Assembly: GCA_047967505.1 (NCBI GenBank)
Contig: CM106541.1
DNA from: Dipteris shenzhenensis
Taxonomy: Eukaryota > Polypodiophyta > Polypodiopsida > Gleicheniales
Strand: one strand, 5' to 3'
DNA length: 64,000 bases
Shown here: positions 52,536-63,200 of the stretch, piece by piece
Layout: each line of letters begins with the position of its first letter
Numbering within the stretch: position 1 is the stretch's first letter
Position numbers and translations under genes: made by a program
Notes under the pieces: generated by a model
Told to the model about the DNA's origin: nothing
The model's database searches: none
Seen by the model: the letters and a program-made list of their open reading frames with translations, nothing else

Positions 52536-55278
52536 GATGAATGGATTCACTTGAATAAGGGGGGGGGGGATTACAAGGCTAGTAGGTTGGATAGATTCTG
52601 CTGGAAGATAGCTAATGTCTTTAAAAAGGAATTGGCAATATTGTGGGGACTCCCGGGGAGGTGAATAGGGAATGTGAACAAAATGCAAATGAGATGTTGG
52701 GGTGCTCTGCAATCTAGAGTATCAGAATGCCAATGAGTGGGTTTGGAAGAGCCCTTTTGTGAGAAAGAATTTTGGGAGGTATTGAGCTCGCTTGAGGAAG
52801 ATAAGGCACCAAGACTGGATGGTCTAACAGCTAAATTCTTTATGGCTTTTTGGGATATCATGAATGGTGACTTCACTGAATTGGCAAATGAGGCTATGGT
52901 AAGAGGGTAGCCATCTAAATATGTCAATGTGGGTCTCATTAAGTTGTCTAAAAAAAGACAAAATAGGCTTAAGGTAAGAGACATGAGGTCAATTTCTATG
53001 CTTAATACGTCCTATAAGTTGATTGCTGAGGCTATGGCTTGCAGGATAGGGGACATTTGCATGAAGGTAGTGAATTGGATTTATTAAGGCAAGGGACATA
53101 TATGAAAACATATTGAATGTTTCTTCTGCACTAGATTATGCCTAGATTTGTGAATCTTAGCTTTGATTTTGATCAAGCATATGATAGAGTAAGATGGGAC
53201 TTTACGTTGGCAGTTTTGGACAAATTGGGGTTGGGAATGGGTTTTGCAAGATTGTGAATGTACTTTTTGCCAATGTCTCAGCTAGTCTTTGTGTGAGTGA
53301 TGGAGTTGTAGGATGGTTTCATCTCTATCGGTAAGTGAAACAAGGGTGTCCCTTGGCACTCCTGCTTTTTTCTTTTTATACAGTACCTTTAATCAATATG
53401 ATAGAGAAGGGATTAATGGATGGCTCGATTAGGGGTGTGTTCTGCCACCATTAGAAAAGTAGTTTTGCACACTGTTGTTCGCAGATGACATGATTTCTAT
53501 CACAGAGGAGGATTTGGGGAGTATTCATAAATTTTGTGATATATTGCAAGTGTTTTGTAATGCCTCAGGGTTGTATGCAGTTGGCAAAAAATGTTTGGGC
53601 TCAAATAGGATTTGAGAGTTAGATCTGATTGGTTGGCCGGTGACATGGATTGAGAGAGGTATGGTGGTTAAGTATTTGGGTGCTCCTCTAAGGATGGGAG
53701 TAACATTAAGATAGAGGTTTGATTGGTTTAAGGATATTTAATTAGAGACAAAATTCAAGCCTAGCATGGGGTGGAATGCAAGGGCGTTGATAGTCAACTT
53801 ACTTGGCTAGTTTAAGAAAACCATTTATTATAGCAAGAGATGGAAAAACGACTAAGAGATTTCATATGGACTAAGGAGAGGGGATAAATAAAATGGCATT
53901 ATATTCCATGGGATGCCATGAAAATTCCAAAGGATGTTGGCAGATTGGGAATATTGCTTTAATTGGGAAGTGGTTGCCTAGGATGTTTGAGTGTAATGCT
54001 CCATGGGTGCAGTGTTGCAAGTGGTTTATAGTGAGGGTGAAAGGAAAGGGTGTTGGTTGTGGAAATATTATATGGAGTGGTATGATAAGCTCTGTTCTTG
54101 GTTCCCATTTAAAATTTCAAGCTCATATTTGGTAGCTGGGGTAGGTGGAGGCATGGAAGGCATGCAGTTTCTTAATGAGATGGAAGGGCATAATAGGTCT
54201 TAGGTATGCAAGCCTCTTTGAAGGTATTTCGTGGGGATGGGAAATTACTTCAAAAGGAGAAGCTCTTTCCATGGGGGATATACATAGTGCTAGGGCGATG
54301 TATTAGAAAAGGATAAGGTTTGTGGTGCATGTTTGGGATCAAAGGAGCACCTATTGGAGGTCTATACGGTCTCTTAAAGAGCAATACGGGGTGTCTAATA
54401 GGGAAGCTATTATATGAAATGTGGTACTGCTTACTAGTATTCCGTAGGGGTGGCCAAAAAGTTGTATTGCATCTACAGCTTGGGGTGTAATCAATGGAAT
54501 TTAGGGTCCTTGGGCCTTACAAGGATCACTGCAAGAGCTTTATACAGGAGCCTTACAACAAAGTTATCTCTAATTTTGACGTTGAATGAGAAGTCTAATA
54601 GATGGTGGAAAAAAAGAGTTTTTGAGTTGTGGAAAGGTGGGATGATGGGGAAATCTAGCTTTCTCACTTGAAAATTAAGGCACACGTGGCTTCGACTCCA
54701 ACATAAGATGGGAAACTGGACTAAAGTGAACCCGTATTGTCCTCTTTGCGGGAGGTGGATTGAGGACAGTATGCATCTGGGATTGGGGCTTGTCTTGTCT
54801 CGAGAATTCTTTGGTTATGTATTACTACTGTAGTTAAGAAAGTTGGTTTTGTGTCCACTCTAATTCACAGTTGATGTTGGTGAGAAATAGAGATGGATTG
54901 CCTTCTACATTAGCAGCATGCTGGTGGTTCGTCGTTCGGATATCAAAATGCTGGCTATTTGGGGAATTAGGAATGAGCTAGTGTTTTGCAAGGGTGTGGA
55001 TATGGGTTTTAGTGAGAGTGTTGTGGTCGGGCTAGCCAGAACCATTCTGGCTAATATGGTTATGTTGGTGAGCAGGGGAGACTCCTTAGTGGGGTCATGT
55101 CTATCTGAGTTGAGTATTATTTTGTAATTAGAGTTGAGATTTTCTTAGCCAGGTTGGCCATGGCTATGGGCAATCTTCCCCTTGTAGCTAGCCACAATTT
55201 GTACATAGCCATAATTTTTACATATTTTGCTTTCTTTTAAGTGATAAAAGCTGGCTCTTCTATATATTTTAAAATAAA
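51787..55278 (+). pseudogene. LINE L1 ORF2, endonuclease to C-terminal zinc domain
   Basis: ORF2 resumes after copia C. Endonuclease remnants (N-V-V-C-V-Y-T-S-N-D-P-S-D) are at 51960-52010 and in its tandem copy. RT pieces: D-K-A-P-R-L-D-G-L-T-A near 52800, S-I-S-M-L-N-T-S-Y-K-L-I near 52990, K-Q-G-C-P-L-A near 53340, and the catalytic F-A-D-D at 53478-53489, which is intact. A zf-RVT-like C-P-L-C-G-R-W segment lies near 54738-54760. The end is A-rich before 55279. Frames change often; at least ten stops or shifts are present. Confidence 0.72.
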
Positions 55279-56430
55279 AATGTCACATCAATGAGAGAGG
55301 GCTATTATTCCTTCAAATGAATGCATGACATACTTTCAAAGAGAAAATGAGAGAGTGCTATCAAACAATGATATGAGCAAAAGATGTTGATGCCTCCCAA
55401 TATACATCGCACCAACCCGTCTAGTGACCTCGACTCTCACAATGATACTCTACAAGCAAGTTTCCTTAAGTCAGATATCGTTCATAAGAATGTTGACCTA
55501 TTGGATGCAGCCATGAGACCTAAGTTAGTGATTGGGGTCTTAAGCTATGGAGGTTTTGCAAGCTCAAGATACCTATGCAAATAAAGCCAAAAGAAGTGTA
55601 TGGAACAACAACATGAATGGCGTTACTATTGCATGCCTCAAATCTGGCCTTAAGCATTTTTACACTTGTCAGAATATGTGGAACATTTTAAGACAAAAGT
55701 TTCCAAGGCACAAATCAGCATTAGTCTAGAGAAGATATGTAGAGAATATATTCATATGTAGATTCTTCCTCCTTTTTCTAGGCCCAGATACCAACTGAAG
55801 AAGAGTTTTCTTGATGGTTCACAAAAGCCTTTCAAGGGAAATGCACACTATGTGACTTGCTTCATCAGTCGTAGTTTCTTTCAGGATTCTATCACTTCCA
55901 ACGCTGGATAGGAGTGGCTTCTCTCTTACTAGGTGGGTTATAGAGGTAACTTGGTGTACTCTATCCATTGGAGAAAAACATTCTCTCCATATGATGTACT
56001 TTAGCATGATTGCATTGTGTGATTCCACTTTTGAACAATGAGATTTTTCACCAAGATGTCAATAAGTTTACAACTACTCTTGGGTGTGTCCTTTATGTTT
56101 TGCCTATTCAATCAAAAAGAGCTGCCCAAAAAGTTGCATTCTATGGGATAGGCATGTGGAACTACCTAGCCAAATGGAGCTTATCGCTCCTAATGGAAAA
56201 TTAATGTGGCAATTAGGTTTGGTAGTGGGAGGGATTGATGACTATAAGCATCAATAGGTGGTCCACCGAGTCAGTTGCTAGATAGGATACTTGTTTCATT
56301 GAAGTGTCTCCAATGTGCCTGACATGTGCTATTTGTAGAAGTAGCAGTGACAGTGGAACCTCATTTGTGTGCATTTCCTTTGTAGTGATGTCAAGCATGT
56401 GCTATGTGACATGAAATTGAGCCTGAAAAT

Positions 56431-56560
56431 GTGCCATTTGGTTTTCAACAATTGAAATCATATGTTCTTACGAGATTAACCGATGTGCCTGCAAATGTGC
56501 CATCTAGTTTTCAACAACTAAAATCATATGTTTTTATAACATTAACTGATCCTGGTCATG
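56431..56560 (+). repeat. 66-bp tandem repeat in LINE L3
   Basis: TTTTCAACAATTGAAATCATATG at 56441 recurs in slightly changed form at 56507. Both units read in the same frame (22 codons each). Confidence 0.85.
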
Positions 56561-58497
56561 GTAGCAATGAGGAGATGCCTACTAGACGATGGAGGGGAAA
56601 TGTATGTCTATCAACCATTTTGTTCATTTGAGGCAGTTGCCTCATGGATACATGGTGGAGTCTTCACATCCCTTGCCTCACCAAATGTTTATCAATAATG
56701 CTACCTTCACCTCCCAATACTATTAAAGGGGTAGCTTGAATGACTCCTCCCTTTACTAATCTTTATTTGCCGCCACTACTTGACTTCATGGAGGATGAGT
56801 ATTCTCCCTTAGGATCCTAGAGTTCTAATAATGGTGCAGTCTAAGGTTTTTTTTTTAGTTGGAATGTGTGGGGCTTGTGCTTGCATTGAAAGCAACACTC
56901 TTTTGCAATTTTGGTCATTAAACACAAATTGATTTTTGTTCCTTACATGGACTAAAAATGCGGCCTAATATTATAGATGATTACAACTCTGAGATTATGT
57001 ACTGTTTTCTAATTTTCCTATTAAAGGAAGAGAGTTCTGTTTAATTGGTCTCAATTCAATCCAAGCCTTATCGCTGTAGATGCATATGGTTCTTTTTAGT
57101 TACAAAATTACTTATTGAAGGAATCTCAGCATTAGAACTTGACACTACAACTACAAGATAGGTCACATGATTCCTCTTAACTCTCCATAGCTGAAAATGT
57201 CGAATAATTTTGATAGTGCTTCTTTCCTTGCTGATTCGTGCTCTTTTGTTCATTTCCAACACATCCATCAATTCTAGCACAATCATCATGTGGGTGGTGA
57301 TAGTTGGCATGCTGATCGTCCTGACCACTTCTATTTTTCAGATCAACCATGGCGGGCTGACCCTCATGTTAAGGCAAGGTTATTGCTAGTTTAGTTTCTT
57401 CTAATCACCTACTTATCATGGTATCTTTTCGATGCTTTTGTCAGACACATACATTTGAGGGTCCATTGCCCTTAAAGATGAACATTAGCTTCTCTAAAAG
57501 TCACCTTTCAATAATGGTTATTGGTATCAAGCGGGTCTTACTCTTAGTGCAAAGGTCCACGTCTTGCCCAATCTGCCATTGAGAATTAGGTCCATGGGTT
57601 TGTAAACTACATGGAAAAGCTAGAGCGAGGAGGAGGAGGCTTGATGAGCATCACACCACCTCAATTTGTATCTCATTACTTTCTGCAATCCCACAATGAG
57701 GATCTTACTCTCCTAGCTTTTTTGAAAGCCATCAAGTATGACCTCAAAGCAATTCAGCATGGTAAACTTGCAGCATCATGACTCCAATAAAGACTCAAAT
57801 GGCTTAATCATGGAGACCACCCCTCTAAATTTTTCTTCAAGCTTGTTAAAGAGAAAAAGTTCAAAGAAAATATTTCAGTCATTCATGATGATTAAGGCCA
57901 AGAGATAATCAATGATGAGGAAATTTATCGAGTCCTGAGTCGACATCTTTCGAGCATAGTGCGCTCCCAACCTCAACCTATTGAAGACTATGAGAGTAGG
58001 GTTGCCAATTTTCTACATACGACTAATGATGTTGTTTCTCAAGCAGTGTAGATTTAGCTTTAACGGTCCTTTTTTGTATTTGAGTTGCACTACTTTGTTA
58101 AGCCTATGCCATCTGAGAAGGAACCTAGTTCCAATGGCATTTCTATTGACTTCTGTCAACATTACTGGGAGTTGTGGTATAGTGATATCTAACCATCCTT
58201 TTGAATTATTATTGCTCCTTGGGCTTCTTTCCTCCATCTGTGAACCAAGGCACCATCAATTTCATTGGCAAGCTTGCCAAATTATTATCTCCAAGTGACT
58301 GGTGTTCATTCACAATGTTGAATGGCACATATAACATTCTAGTACGGGTTCCTTCATGTGTGGAAAAAAAGGGGTTGGCTAAAGTGAGTGGATGGGCTCA
58401 TCACACATCAGAGGTGATTAGTCATCGAGACTCAACATTTGGATCTGTAAATGAACCTATCGTAACAAAGTGGCAACTATTCAAATTAGCCCTCACT

Positions 58498-59440
58498 CAG
58501 TGCAAGAGCTATTTGCAAAGAATCCAAGTGCTCATTCTTCTTTGAATCCTTAGTTCAAGAGGTTTTGCAAATGTTTTGTAATTGTAGTTTAGCATGGTGA
58601 GTAGACTCCAAATTTTTAGCTCATCCTTGATTCCTCCCTTGGAAATAGGATTGATTATACCTCCATTGACATGCTCATGCAATTGCTAAAGTTGCAAACT
58701 CTCCTTGACTAGTTGGGGTCTAACAATGTCTTAGAATTCTACCAGTAACCCTTATTCTCCTAGTGTTTGCCCATCGGCCATAGAATCCACAATCTCTTTG
58801 AACTCACTCTAGGAGAGAGGATTTTCTAGATGGAGGATTTCAAAGTTTTAGTAGAGTTTTGTTGGACCTATTGGCATTGAGATCTTGCTCTCCATACATG
58901 TTCAAATGCCTTTTGTTAACTAAGGTGGACAGTAAGCTTTGGTAGTGTTGAAACCTCATTGAAACAGTATCATTCATAATAACGTATGTCTCCTGATTTA
59001 AAATAATTCACAAATGTATATCTTCATGCGAAAGGGAGGAGGGAAGAGGTGTATGATTGATAAGGATGTCCCTCTATTTATGATTCATAAGGGGCAAGGA
59101 CCTCTTCTCTCATTATTATGAGAGTAAGAATTTAAAACCCTTTTCCTATACATCTTTATGTAGCCTAGTGGAATGGCCCTCAAAGGAGAAATTTGAATGA
59201 AATGTTGTAGCTATCCCTTTGATTTGATGTTAAGTGAGCTACTCCAAATCACCTAAGAAAATGGTTGAATTTCTCCATTGAAAAAGAAAAACTTTTTCAA
59301 CTAGATCTAGACTCACTCCTAAAGTGTTTATGTTCTAGGTATGGAATATTTTGTAAGGGCCTTTGGAATAGGTAAATGCAAAATATAGATGATAAAACTA
59401 ATTAAGGATTTAGGTGAGAGACACTAGAAGGGTATGCACT
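58498..59440 (-). pseudogene. LINE L4 RT fragment, minus strand, copy 1
   Basis: On the minus strand a G-Q-T-L-G-E segment, I-I-N-P-I-S-K-G-G, L-K-I-W and M-L-N-Y-N-Y-K read like the start of LINE RT (about 58760 down to 58560). The whole block recurs at 60471-61470. It lies within plus-strand LINE L3. Confidence 0.55.
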
Positions 59441-59750
59441 AGACCACCTAGTAGTACTTCAAAACTATTTATTAGTACTACAAAACCACTTAATATCGAT
59501 TTAGGATGAGTTAATAGTGCTTTAGGACACCTTTGACAAGCTGACACGTTTGTTGTTGCCACCTTCTGGACCATCAAAACCATTACCATTAAGTACCATC
59601 ATTAGGGATAACCTCTTCAAGAAAAGTTCATCGTTTGATCGGGGATAGGTTGGAGTGGGGATTGAGTGGGGTTTACTTTTCCAATCGCTACAAGACATGG
59701 GCCTAGTCAAGGGTATGTAACTTATGTCACACTACTTCTCAATAATGCGC
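59441..59750. other. Short spacer between LINE pieces
   Basis: AT-rich, no domain. A short minus-strand open frame at 59522-59710 has no support. Confidence 0.5.
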
Positions 59751-60274
59751 CTATGAAAGCGTGTTAATGATGAAATGAATCCATTTTTTAGCTTGAAGAG
59801 ATCCATTAGACAAGATTTTCCTTTAGCCCCACTGCTTATAGCAGTAGATGCTTTGGGGTGGATTCTTCAAGACAAGGTGGGAAAAGGCAATTTTAGAAGG
59901 GATTGAATTGCCTTGGTAACCAACTCCTTATAATCTCAGCAATTTCCTAATGACTCAAATCTAACTCTAAAAGAACAATAGTCAAGATGTGAACGGAGTA
60001 CCCAAGTGCTTGGAATTTTTTTGTAAAGCATTTGGATTGCTTATAAGCCATTCAAAAGTAGGGTACTAGACAATGAAAGTAAATGATCAAGTATTTCTAA
60101 GTCAATTGGGTGTCATAGAACTCCAAAAGGAGCGATATTCAAGTTTCATGGCATCCCAATGGGTTATGACATGACAATGAAGGATACGTGGGACGGGTTC
60201 TTGAATAGGTTCAAAGAAAATATTGAGAGGTGGAGCAACTACTAGGCTAATTTACCAGGAAGAAAAATGGCATT

Positions 60275-61470
60275 AAGCCACTGTATTTACCATGACATTG
60301 TTCATATGCCTTATGAAAGTCTAGAAAGCATATGTCTTGACTAGTCTCCCTAGCATACTCACACCCTTCCCATAGGTCAATGATGGCTTCAAGAAGATGC
60401 CAAGTTCCCTTAATAAGCCCTTATTGTTGTTTTGTTAAAGGATCCAAGTGCTCATTCTTCTTCAAATCCTCAGTGCAAGAGCTATTTGCAAAGAATCCAA
60501 GTGCTCATTCTTCTTAGAATCTTTTGTGCAAGAGCTTTTGCAAATATCTTGTAACTGTAATTTAGTATGGTGAGTAGCCTCCAAATTTTTAGCTCATCCT
60601 TGCTTCCTCCCCTGGGAATAAGATTGATTATACCTCCATTCACATGTTCATGCAATTGCTAAAGTTGCAAACTCTCCTGCTAGATCTTAACTAGTTGGGG
60701 TCTAACAATGTATTAGAATTCTACTAGTAACCCATCTTCTCCTAGTGTTTGCCCATCAACCATAAAATTCACAACCTCGTTCAACTCACTCTGGGAGCGA
60801 GGATTTTCTAGATAGAGAATCTCAAAGTTATGGTAGAGTTTTGTTGGACCTATTGGCATTGAGCTCTTGCTCTACATGCATGTTCAGATGCATTTATTTA
60901 ACTAAGGTGGGCAGTAAGCTTGGTAGTGTTGAAACCTCGTTGAAATAGTATCATCAATACATTTCATAATTATGTATGTCCCCTAATAAAACATAATTCA
61001 AAAACGTATACATTCGTGCGGAAAGGAGGAGGGAAGAGGTGTATGATTGATAAGGATGTCCCTCTATTTATGACTCATGGGGGAAGGGACCTCTTCCCTC
61101 ATTATTACGAGAGTAAGAATTTAAAACCCTTTTCCTATAAATCTTTATGTAGCCTAGTGGAAAGGCCCTATAAGTGGGTAAAGGATGTTTGAGTTCAAAG
61201 GAGAAATTTGAATGAAATGTTAAAGTTATCCCTTTGAATTGAGGTTACTTGAGCTACTCCAAATCACTAAAGAAAATGATTGAAGTTCTCCATTGGAAAA
61301 TAAAGAACTTTTTCAACTAAGTCTCGAGTCACTCCTAAAGTGTTTATGTTCTAGGTATGAAATATTTTGTTGATATTAAGGGCCTTTAGAACTCCTTTAG
61401 AATAGGTAGATGGGAAATATAGATGATACAACTAATTGAGGATTTAGTGAGAGACACTAGAGGGGTATGT
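60275..61470 (-). pseudogene. LINE L4 RT fragment, minus strand, copy 2
   Basis: The minus strand from about 60780 to 60545 repeats the RT start of copy 1 with fewer stops. 60420-60280 continues with E-Y-A-R-E-T-S-Q-D-I and F-H-K-A-Y-E-Q, as in a LINE RT palm. It then ends abruptly against plus-strand LINE L3. Direct homology with copy 1 runs from 60471 (58498) to 61469 (59435). Confidence 0.58.
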
Positions 61471-61652
61471 ACAAAATATATCAAAACAGTAGGATTTTTG
61501 GCTTGCCCCTAATGGCTAGGCCTTAGTAATCGTTTGGCCTCCAAAGAGAAAACCCAAGTATTTAGTTATTTTTATGTTCACCTTTTTTTGCCATGCATTG
61601 ATTGGAGGAGCATGTAAGTATTCTATTTCTGTCCCATGAAATTCTCCACCTG

Positions 61653-61696
<44 letters not shown>

Positions 61697-62186
61697 CCTC
61701 CTCTTCTTCTTCATCCCCTAAAATCCTCCACTTTTTTCTCCCCCCCCTTTCTCTCTCTCTTCTTTTCCTTCTCCTTCTCTCTCTCTCTCTGTCTCTCTCT
61801 CCACTTGCAATTCGCCCCCTTTTCTACTTACCATCTAGGGTAGGCCAGATGAATGAAATTCACCTTGTTAAAAACCAAAAGATGGGTGGAATTTTCTCAA
61901 AATCATCATGAACTCTCCACTAAAGCACTACTTCTAGCTAGGCACTCCTACTAAAGGGCACACAATTGGATGATGTGGAGCCTAGATGTTGTAACAAACG
62001 GTGTAACAAAGTAAAAACATGAGTGTATACAAATTCTATAGAGCCTCTATTGTAGATAGAGAGTACACCTAGGAGCTTTTTGCCAGCTTTCTCTTGAGGG
62101 CGGTGCCCTTCTTTACGTCGTTTAATACAAAAGGAATGTTAAAGGGAGAAATTCAAACAAGGTGGAGTGTTGTTGTGAGCTTAGAT
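61471..62186. other. Spacer with (TC)n microsatellite, HIPP 3' flank
   Basis: A perfect (TC)19 run is at 61655-61692, with further TC-rich blocks at 61745-61800. The 3' untranslated region of the minus-strand HIPP gene should lie at its right end. No other gene is seen. Confidence 0.7.
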
Positions 62187-62777
62187 TTACATGATGGAAC
62201 AGGCATTTGGATTCTCATCGCTGAAGATGGCCGACACTCGATCATTTTGCGAGCTGCTCGCATTTGCTTCCCCACCATCGTTGTAATGGTTGTACCCGTT
62301 CTTCTCGTAGTTGTAGCTGCTCCTGTATGCTTGCGGTTGCATCGTGTAGTTGCCCATCACGTAAGGGTGATAACTGCCTGTGTTTGATCTGTAGCCTTCT
62401 GGCCAGAATTCCGCTCTCTTTCCCGTCTTTCTCACCGCTTTCAGCACTTTTCTCCGGTCTACATAGCCACTTACAGTCACCTTGCCCGTCGTTACATCCA
62501 CATCCACATCGTCCACACCTGCACACACGATTCGCAAGTGAAAGCCAGGTACACGGATCTGCGACCTACGTTTCAAACAAACTCAATCGCCTTGCAATTC
62601 AAAACAGCGTTGAAACCGAGCTAGGCTTGAGGTCATTTGCATGCTCTAGCTGCCTAACATCGAACGATCAGACTTTCCGATGCACACATAAAAAGGCGTA
62701 CCTTTCAGCTTCGAGAGTGCCTTGCGGATCTTTCGCTCACAACCGCTGCAATCCATACGCACGAGGAGCTCTACCAT
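62187..62777 (-). CDS. HIPP: metal-associated isoprenylated protein, two exons
   Basis: Exon 1 is 62777-62702 (ATG 62775-62777); the intron is 62701-62519 (183 bp, GT...AG); exon 2 is 62518-62187 (stop TAA). Joined, it gives 135 residues. The N-terminal HMA domain has the metal-binding C-S-G-C at residues 10-13, then Y-V-D-R-R-K-V-L near 45 and the R-A-E-F-W-P block that closes the domain in this plant family. A Tyr/Asn/Ser-rich linker follows, then the CaaX box C-S-I-M at 132-135 for prenylation, which would tether it to membranes. HIPPs bind Cd, Cu or Zn and act in metal and stress responses. The reading frame is clean. The start has an in-frame stop upstream. Confidence 0.93.
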
Positions 62778-62818
62778 TTGCAAAAAACTTGTCGAGGCCT
62801 GCAAAGTTCACGATCGCC

Positions 62819-62966
62819 AAAACTAAGCTACGAGAACACATTCTCTACCAGGTCCTATAGCAAAATACATAATGCGCCTTATGATATATCCCAAAACTAA
62901 GCTACGAGAGCACATTCTCTGCCAGGTCCTATAGCAAACTGCAAAATGCGCATCAAGATATATATA
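62819..62966 (-). repeat. 74-bp tandem repeat in HIPP 5' flank
   Basis: AACTAAGCTACGAGAACACA at 62821 recurs at 62895 with few changes. It lies 40-190 bp upstream of the HIPP ATG, inside the probable transcribed leader if the TATA box near 63195 is used. Confidence 0.9.
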
Positions 62967-63191
62967 AGCGTTCAAACACATCGAATCCCAAAACCAGCAA
63001 TCATATATACAACAGCATATAACATCACCTCCATCGAAATTCTGATCCCTACAGGTGGATTTAAATTGGAAGCGTGGATATGGAACAAACTTATAAACGG
63101 AGAGAGAATTGCCGAGGGAGAGCTGGAGGGATTACTACAGAGAAGGATAACTCATAAATCTGAAATGAGGAATCCGGCAGAGGAACCAGGA

Positions 63192-63200
63192 CATATATAG
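63192..63200 (-). promoter_or_regulatory. Possible TATA box of HIPP gene
   Basis: The minus strand reads CTATATATG about 415 bp upstream of the ATG. An AG acceptor-like site at about 62802 would allow a 5' leader intron. There is no independent support. Confidence 0.3.

Larger units (their letters stand above)
32073..55278 (+). mobile_element. LINE L1, plus strand, split by nested insertions
   Basis: This is a non-LTR retrotransposon with ORF1 (DUF4283-like plus zinc knuckle, 32690-33900) and the endonuclease start (33910-34077). Endonuclease, RT and zf-RVT remnants continue after copia C (51787-55260). A 17-bp direct repeat, AATGTCACATCAATGAG, stands at 32056-32072 and 55279-55295 and is the likely target duplication. 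The second copy follows an A-rich end (TTTTAAAATAAAA). That phrase also occurs in a diverged form at about 32003, so the duplication is probable, not certain. Stops and frameshifts are frequent. Confidence 0.7.
55760..60270 (+). mobile_element. LINE L3 remnant, plus strand, interrupted
   Basis: An ORF1-like part at about 55800-56400 carries a M-E-L-I-A-P-N-G-K segment near 56177-56205. The endonuclease start F-S-W-N-V-W-G-L is near 56856. A linker W-L-N-H-G-D-H-P-S-K-F-F lies near 57805 and the RT start (P-S-E-K-E-P-S-S-N-G-I-S) near 58110. A later RT part with I-R-Q-D-F-P-L-A-P-L-L lies at 59805-59840 and the thumb region to about 60270. The stretch 58498-59440 between them belongs to an opposite-strand LINE. 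Every frame is broken. Confidence 0.6.

Noticed and set aside
62264-62860. 198-codon plus frame opposite the HIPP gene
   Set aside because: It is antisense to both HIPP exons and the intron, Cys/Ser-rich with no domain. The spliced minus-strand gene explains the region.
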